Positions 21,470-23,772 of a stretch of DNA of 23,772 nucleotides are shown in pieces. A model generated the notes under the pieces. That model worked only from the letters and a program-made list of their open reading frames with translations, made no database searches and was not told the DNA's origin. Source of the DNA: Acidobacteriota bacterium (GTDB lineage Bacteria; Acidobacteriota; Terriglobia; Terriglobales; Acidobacteriaceae); contig JAJYSL010000048.1 in assembly GCA_021793595.1 (NCBI GenBank), positions 1-23,772 on the forward strand, given 5' to 3'. Made by a program: the position numbers and the translations under genes. The number at the start of each line of letters is the position of its first letter. Within the stretch, counting starts at the first letter, position 1.

Positions 21470-23581
21470 TCACGTTCTCTTCTGCACCATGCTTATCGCC
21501 TTCAAAATGACTGCATTGCTTTCAATCACCGGACCCCACTGGTTGTCGTACTCGTCGGAGCCGCCGCGAAAACCCGTCGTGCCTTTCAGGTTAATCTCTC
21601 GAATGACCTTCCCTAAGCGGGGATTGATCCACTCAAGCGCGAAAAATGTAATACGATTGTCCGACTCCGCTCCGACAGCTACTGCGCCCGCGCCATAGCA
21701 GTAGTCATTATAGGAAACACGCTGATCCCAGTTCCATTGCAGAATATCGACGCCATAGCGAATGGGAATGGTGGTGACAAAGCCATCTTCATAAACGACC
21801 TCGTACCATCCGAGAAGGTCGGCGGTATCCTCCTGGTCCCAGATCAAACGAAAGCTTTCTTTGTTGGAAGCAGGTTTCGCAGCAGCATGAAGAAAGATCA
21901 AACTAGTGGGGGCCGCTCCAATCGGTACGCCGGTCACGGCCTTCGGCAGGTTCGTGCCACTCTTCCCATCGGTTCCGACAACAATGAAATCCATACCGTT
22001 CGCGGACTTCAAATCAAACGGAATATTGTTCAGCTGAATGGTTCCGGTCGCCATCCCGCTCAGGTCTGAGCCGAGCACGTTGTTTCCAGCATTGAACTTG
22101 CTCGAAACATCTACCGGCACGATCGAGGTTTCCGTCTGAGTGGGAGGAACGATTCCGCTGAGCCGCGAGCGAATGGCGGGAAGCATGGATTGAACTCTAG
22201 CCGATAGAGCCCTACCCTCAATCACCTGACCGGTCCACAAAATGCTGCTGCATCCAAGGAACGTGGACATAAGATTCTTTCCAAAGCCAACTTCGTTGGT
22301 GGCAAACCAGGCCGAAGGCGCGCCCCCCAGCAAAGTAGCTCTCTTTTTACGTGTGTCATAGTTCTCGATGGTCGGCTCGAAGTTGCCGTAAATTTGCCGG
22401 AATCCCATCTTGTCCAGAAGGGCTTCGTTCAGCTCCGCATTTCCGCCTCTCTCTCCTGGTTCATTACTCCAGAACCAGTTGAAGATCAGACAGTCTTTTG
22501 GAATAAGCCGATGTACCTGTTCCGGAGTCATGCCACCCGGCATGTAGTAAACCCAGCCATCTCGCGTTGTATGCTTTTGCAGCCCGCGCCCACGCACAGA
22601 CTCGAGTAACATGTCGCCCCACAGCGCAGTCTGGACGCCGCAGGAAGACAGATGGTCGTGAACCTTCTTCACATCCTCCCCGAATAACTCTCCAATATCC
22701 TCGTCGTGGCACTGGGGAGAAACTCCAACGGGCAGGAATAGTTCATCATGCCCAATGTGGATCATCTTGGGTTTGAGAAGGTCAATGTATTCGTCGTAGA
22801 CCTCATATACCAATGGGTAGCACTTTGGATTCGACGCACAATAAATATCGGGCCATTTACTTTGAGGTACCGCCGCAAGATCTCGATACTTTGTCAGCAG
22901 ATAGTAACTATGGGTGAAAGATGCAATCTCCGGAATAAGTTCAATCTGATACTTTGCTGTGAAGCGTGCCAGGTCCGCTACTTCGTCCTTTTCAAGGAAG
23001 CTTCCGTCGGCCGTGTCCTGGTGGGATGAGTTCTGTTCCACGTCGTGGAATGGGCCCGGCGGATAATTGCGGCAGCTATAGTTGCAATCCCGGGCGAACT
23101 CGATCCACCCGGAGTTCAACTCTGGGTGGCTGTCGAGCCGCATACTCGCGCCCATCTCCATGATAAGCGTGTTGTATTTATAGAGCGCCATGTAATCGCG
23201 GATGAAGCGCTTGAAATAGGGAATATTGTCTCGCCCGGGAAGAAACAGATAGATTCCCCGGAACTGTTTCTCTGGCCAGTCGCGAATCCGCACGCCACGA
23301 ACATGTATCTGGTTGTCTTGCCTGAATACCAGTTGTCGCAGAGACTGCAACCCGTAGAATGCGCCGCGATCGTCACTGCCCGCCACCAGCAAGACGCTGG
23401 CGTCAGTCCGAAGAATGTAACCCTCTGGTCCGGGAATCTGCTGGTCGCCACTTGTAGCGATTCGCGACCAATACTGCCGGATCAGCGGATTCTGCATTGT
23501 CCCCATCAGGATTACTCGTGCGCCGGGCTCGATGCTGGGGGTTCGTTCGATCTTGAGGTGCAGATCAAACCTATCTCCTAG
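21470..23581 (-). CDS. GH20 beta-N-acetylhexosaminidase-like hydrolase, 5' end cut off by an insertion sequence
   Basis: About 703 codons of host gene remain, from the junction at 23581 to TGA at 21470-21472. Domains in order: the rest of a GH20b N-terminal domain (EGYILRTDASVLLVAGSDDRGAFYGLQSLRQL), then the TIM barrel from FRGIYLFLPGRDNIPYF with the family acid pair D-E in MIHIGHDELFLP, then a C-terminal beta-sandwich (WYEVVYEDGFVTTIPIRYG) ending near IESNAVILKAISMV. Members remove terminal GlcNAc or GalNAc residues. The frame stays open into the insertion sequence for at least 62 more codons, but those are antisense to a transposase and not native; the first in-frame ATG after the junction is at about 23506. 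The signal peptide and part of the first domain are lost, so the gene is probably inactive. The regulator at 20136 may have controlled it. Confidence 0.85.
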   Translation of the reverse strand, partial: LGDRFDLHLKIERTPSIEPGARVILMGTMQNPLIRQYWSRIATSGDQQIPGPEGYILRTDASVLLVAGSDDRGAFYGLQSLRQLVFRQDNQIHVRGVRIRDWPEKQFRGIYLFLPGRDNIPYFKRFIRDYMALYKYNTLIMEMGASMRLDSHPELNSGWIEFARDCNYSCRNYPPGPFHDVEQNSSHQDTADGSFLEKDEVADLARFTAKYQIELIPEIASFTHSYYLLTKYRDLAAVPQSKWPDIYCASNPKCYPLVYEVYDEYIDLLKPKMIHIGHDELFLPVGVSPQCHDEDIGELFGEDVKKVHDHLSSCGVQTALWGDMLLESVRGRGLQKHTTRDGWVYYMPGGMTPEQVHRLIPKDCLIFNWFWSNEPGERGGNAELNEALLDKMGFRQIYGNFEPTIENYDTRKKRATLLGGAPSAWFATNEVGFGKNLMSTFLGCSSILWTGQVIEGRALSARVQSMLPAIRSRLSGIVPPTQTETSIVPVDVSSKFNAGNNVLGSDLSGMATGTIQLNNIPFDLKSANGMDFIVVGTDGKSGTNLPKAVTGVPIGAAPTSLIFLHAAAKPASNKESFRLIWDQEDTADLLGWYEVVYEDGFVTTIPIRYGVDILQWNWDQRVSYNDYCYGAGAVAVGAESDNRITFFALEWINPRLGKVIREINLKGTTGFRGGSDEYDNQWGPVIESNAVILKAISMVQKRT
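23578..23581. repeat. Candidate IS701-type target duplication (CTAG)
   Basis: CTAG fits the YTAR target of IS701-family elements (from memory). It sits exactly where GH20-like sequence ends and is followed by TACTACAGTTGTAACTA, a plausible element end. The second copy would lie beyond the window. Confidence 0.45.
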
Positions 23582-23772
23582 TACTACAGTTGTAACTAAA
23601 TGATAGACTGAAGATGCTCCGGCAGGTTCTCCGTATAGGCGATGGAGAAGACGATCCGAGGTTGGAAGGACGAGTTGATGCGCGCGCATCAGCGGATGGG
23701 GGACCTGTTTGCGCGAAGCGAAGTGCGGGAGCGCAGTCTGGCCTATCTGGAAGGTCTGTTGAGCCACTGCGA
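23582..23772 (+). mobile_element. IS701-family insertion sequence, left end only
   Basis: This 191-bp segment starts at the CTAG junction in the GH20 gene and runs off the window. It contains a 60-bp leader followed by the transposase start at 23642. The boundary is inferred from the loss of GH20 similarity and the target motif. Confidence 0.6.
23642..23772 (+). CDS. IS701-family transposase, N-terminal fragment (continues past window)
   Basis: ATG 23642 is the first start after an in-frame TAG at 23636-23638. The 43 visible residues (MEKTIRGWKDELMRAHQRMG, DLFARSEVRERSLAYLEGLL, SHC) match the conserved N-terminus of IS701-type DDE transposases, in which a short helix pair with WxxEL...F.RxExRxRALAYLxGLLS is diagnostic. 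The frame is intact to the edge of the window. It is antisense to the truncated GH20 gene. Confidence 0.75.
   Translation, partial: MEKTIRGWKDELMRAHQRMGDLFARSEVRERSLAYLEGLLSHC

Noticed and set aside
1..23772. CRISPR array, tRNA or rRNA genes, phage genes, secretion or anti-phage defence system
   Set aside because: No regularly spaced direct repeats, no tRNA-like cloverleaf with a conserved arm, and no hallmark proteins were seen; the HerA-like ATPase is not accompanied by NurA, SIR2 or a similar partner.

Overview
The window reads as a stress-response and redox-regulation neighbourhood from a soil-type Acidobacteriota (class Terriglobia is my best guess). That rests on recognising several lineage-typical families: a DUF4382/DUF5666-like lipoprotein, a MamS/MamX-like periplasmic protein, a small CX4C/CX2C zinc-ribbon protein, a YTGK-type FBP aldolase/phosphatase, and several universal stress proteins (Usp). 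Taxonomy is inferred, not proven.

Layout. Positions 1-1223 (+) hold the 3' part of an erythromycin-esterase-family gene. Next come a tandem-domain Usp (1282-2184, -) and a triple-BON protein (2358-3008, -), which are transcribed away from an FBP aldolase/phosphatase gene (3418-4554, +). The shared 409-bp intergenic region contains two GTGA-N6-TCAC palindromes. Each lies exactly 22 nt from a -10-like hexamer, one facing each gene. A Crp/Fnr regulator whose recognition helix carries a CRP-like RETVxR motif is encoded at 8157-8945 (-). Between them on the minus strand are a DUF4382-like lipoprotein, a Gln-rich secreted coiled-coil protein, a MamS-like protein and a YbhB/Raf-kinase-inhibitor-like protein.

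Positions 9452-13738 carry a zinc-ribbon protein (-), an exported helical protein (+), a second tandem Usp (+), an exported LolA-like protein of unknown role (+), and a minus-strand pair of a lone receiver-domain protein and a degenerate single-domain Usp. Positions 14123-20026 (+) form a tight cluster: a rubrerythrin with a Sec signal peptide, a DUF2231 membrane protein, a membrane histidine kinase, an NtrC-type sigma-54 activator, and a large HAD phosphatase/HerA-like ATPase/DUF5752-like fusion. I read this as a periplasmic peroxide or low-oxygen defence module with its own sensor.

The right end (20136-23772) differs. It has a GntR/HutC regulator (-), a 43-codon relic of an IS256-type transposase, and a GH20 beta-N-acetylhexosaminidase gene (-). 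The 5' end of that gene is cut by an IS701-type element whose transposase begins at the window edge. Two dispersed hairpin repeats with three shared sequence blocks (2274-2336 and 4566-4642) and several strong intergenic hairpins complete the picture. The combination of Usp, BON, Crp/Fnr and redox genes recalls low-oxygen loci of other phyla (from memory, the lxa locus of Burkholderia cenocepacia), but hypoxic control here is inference.
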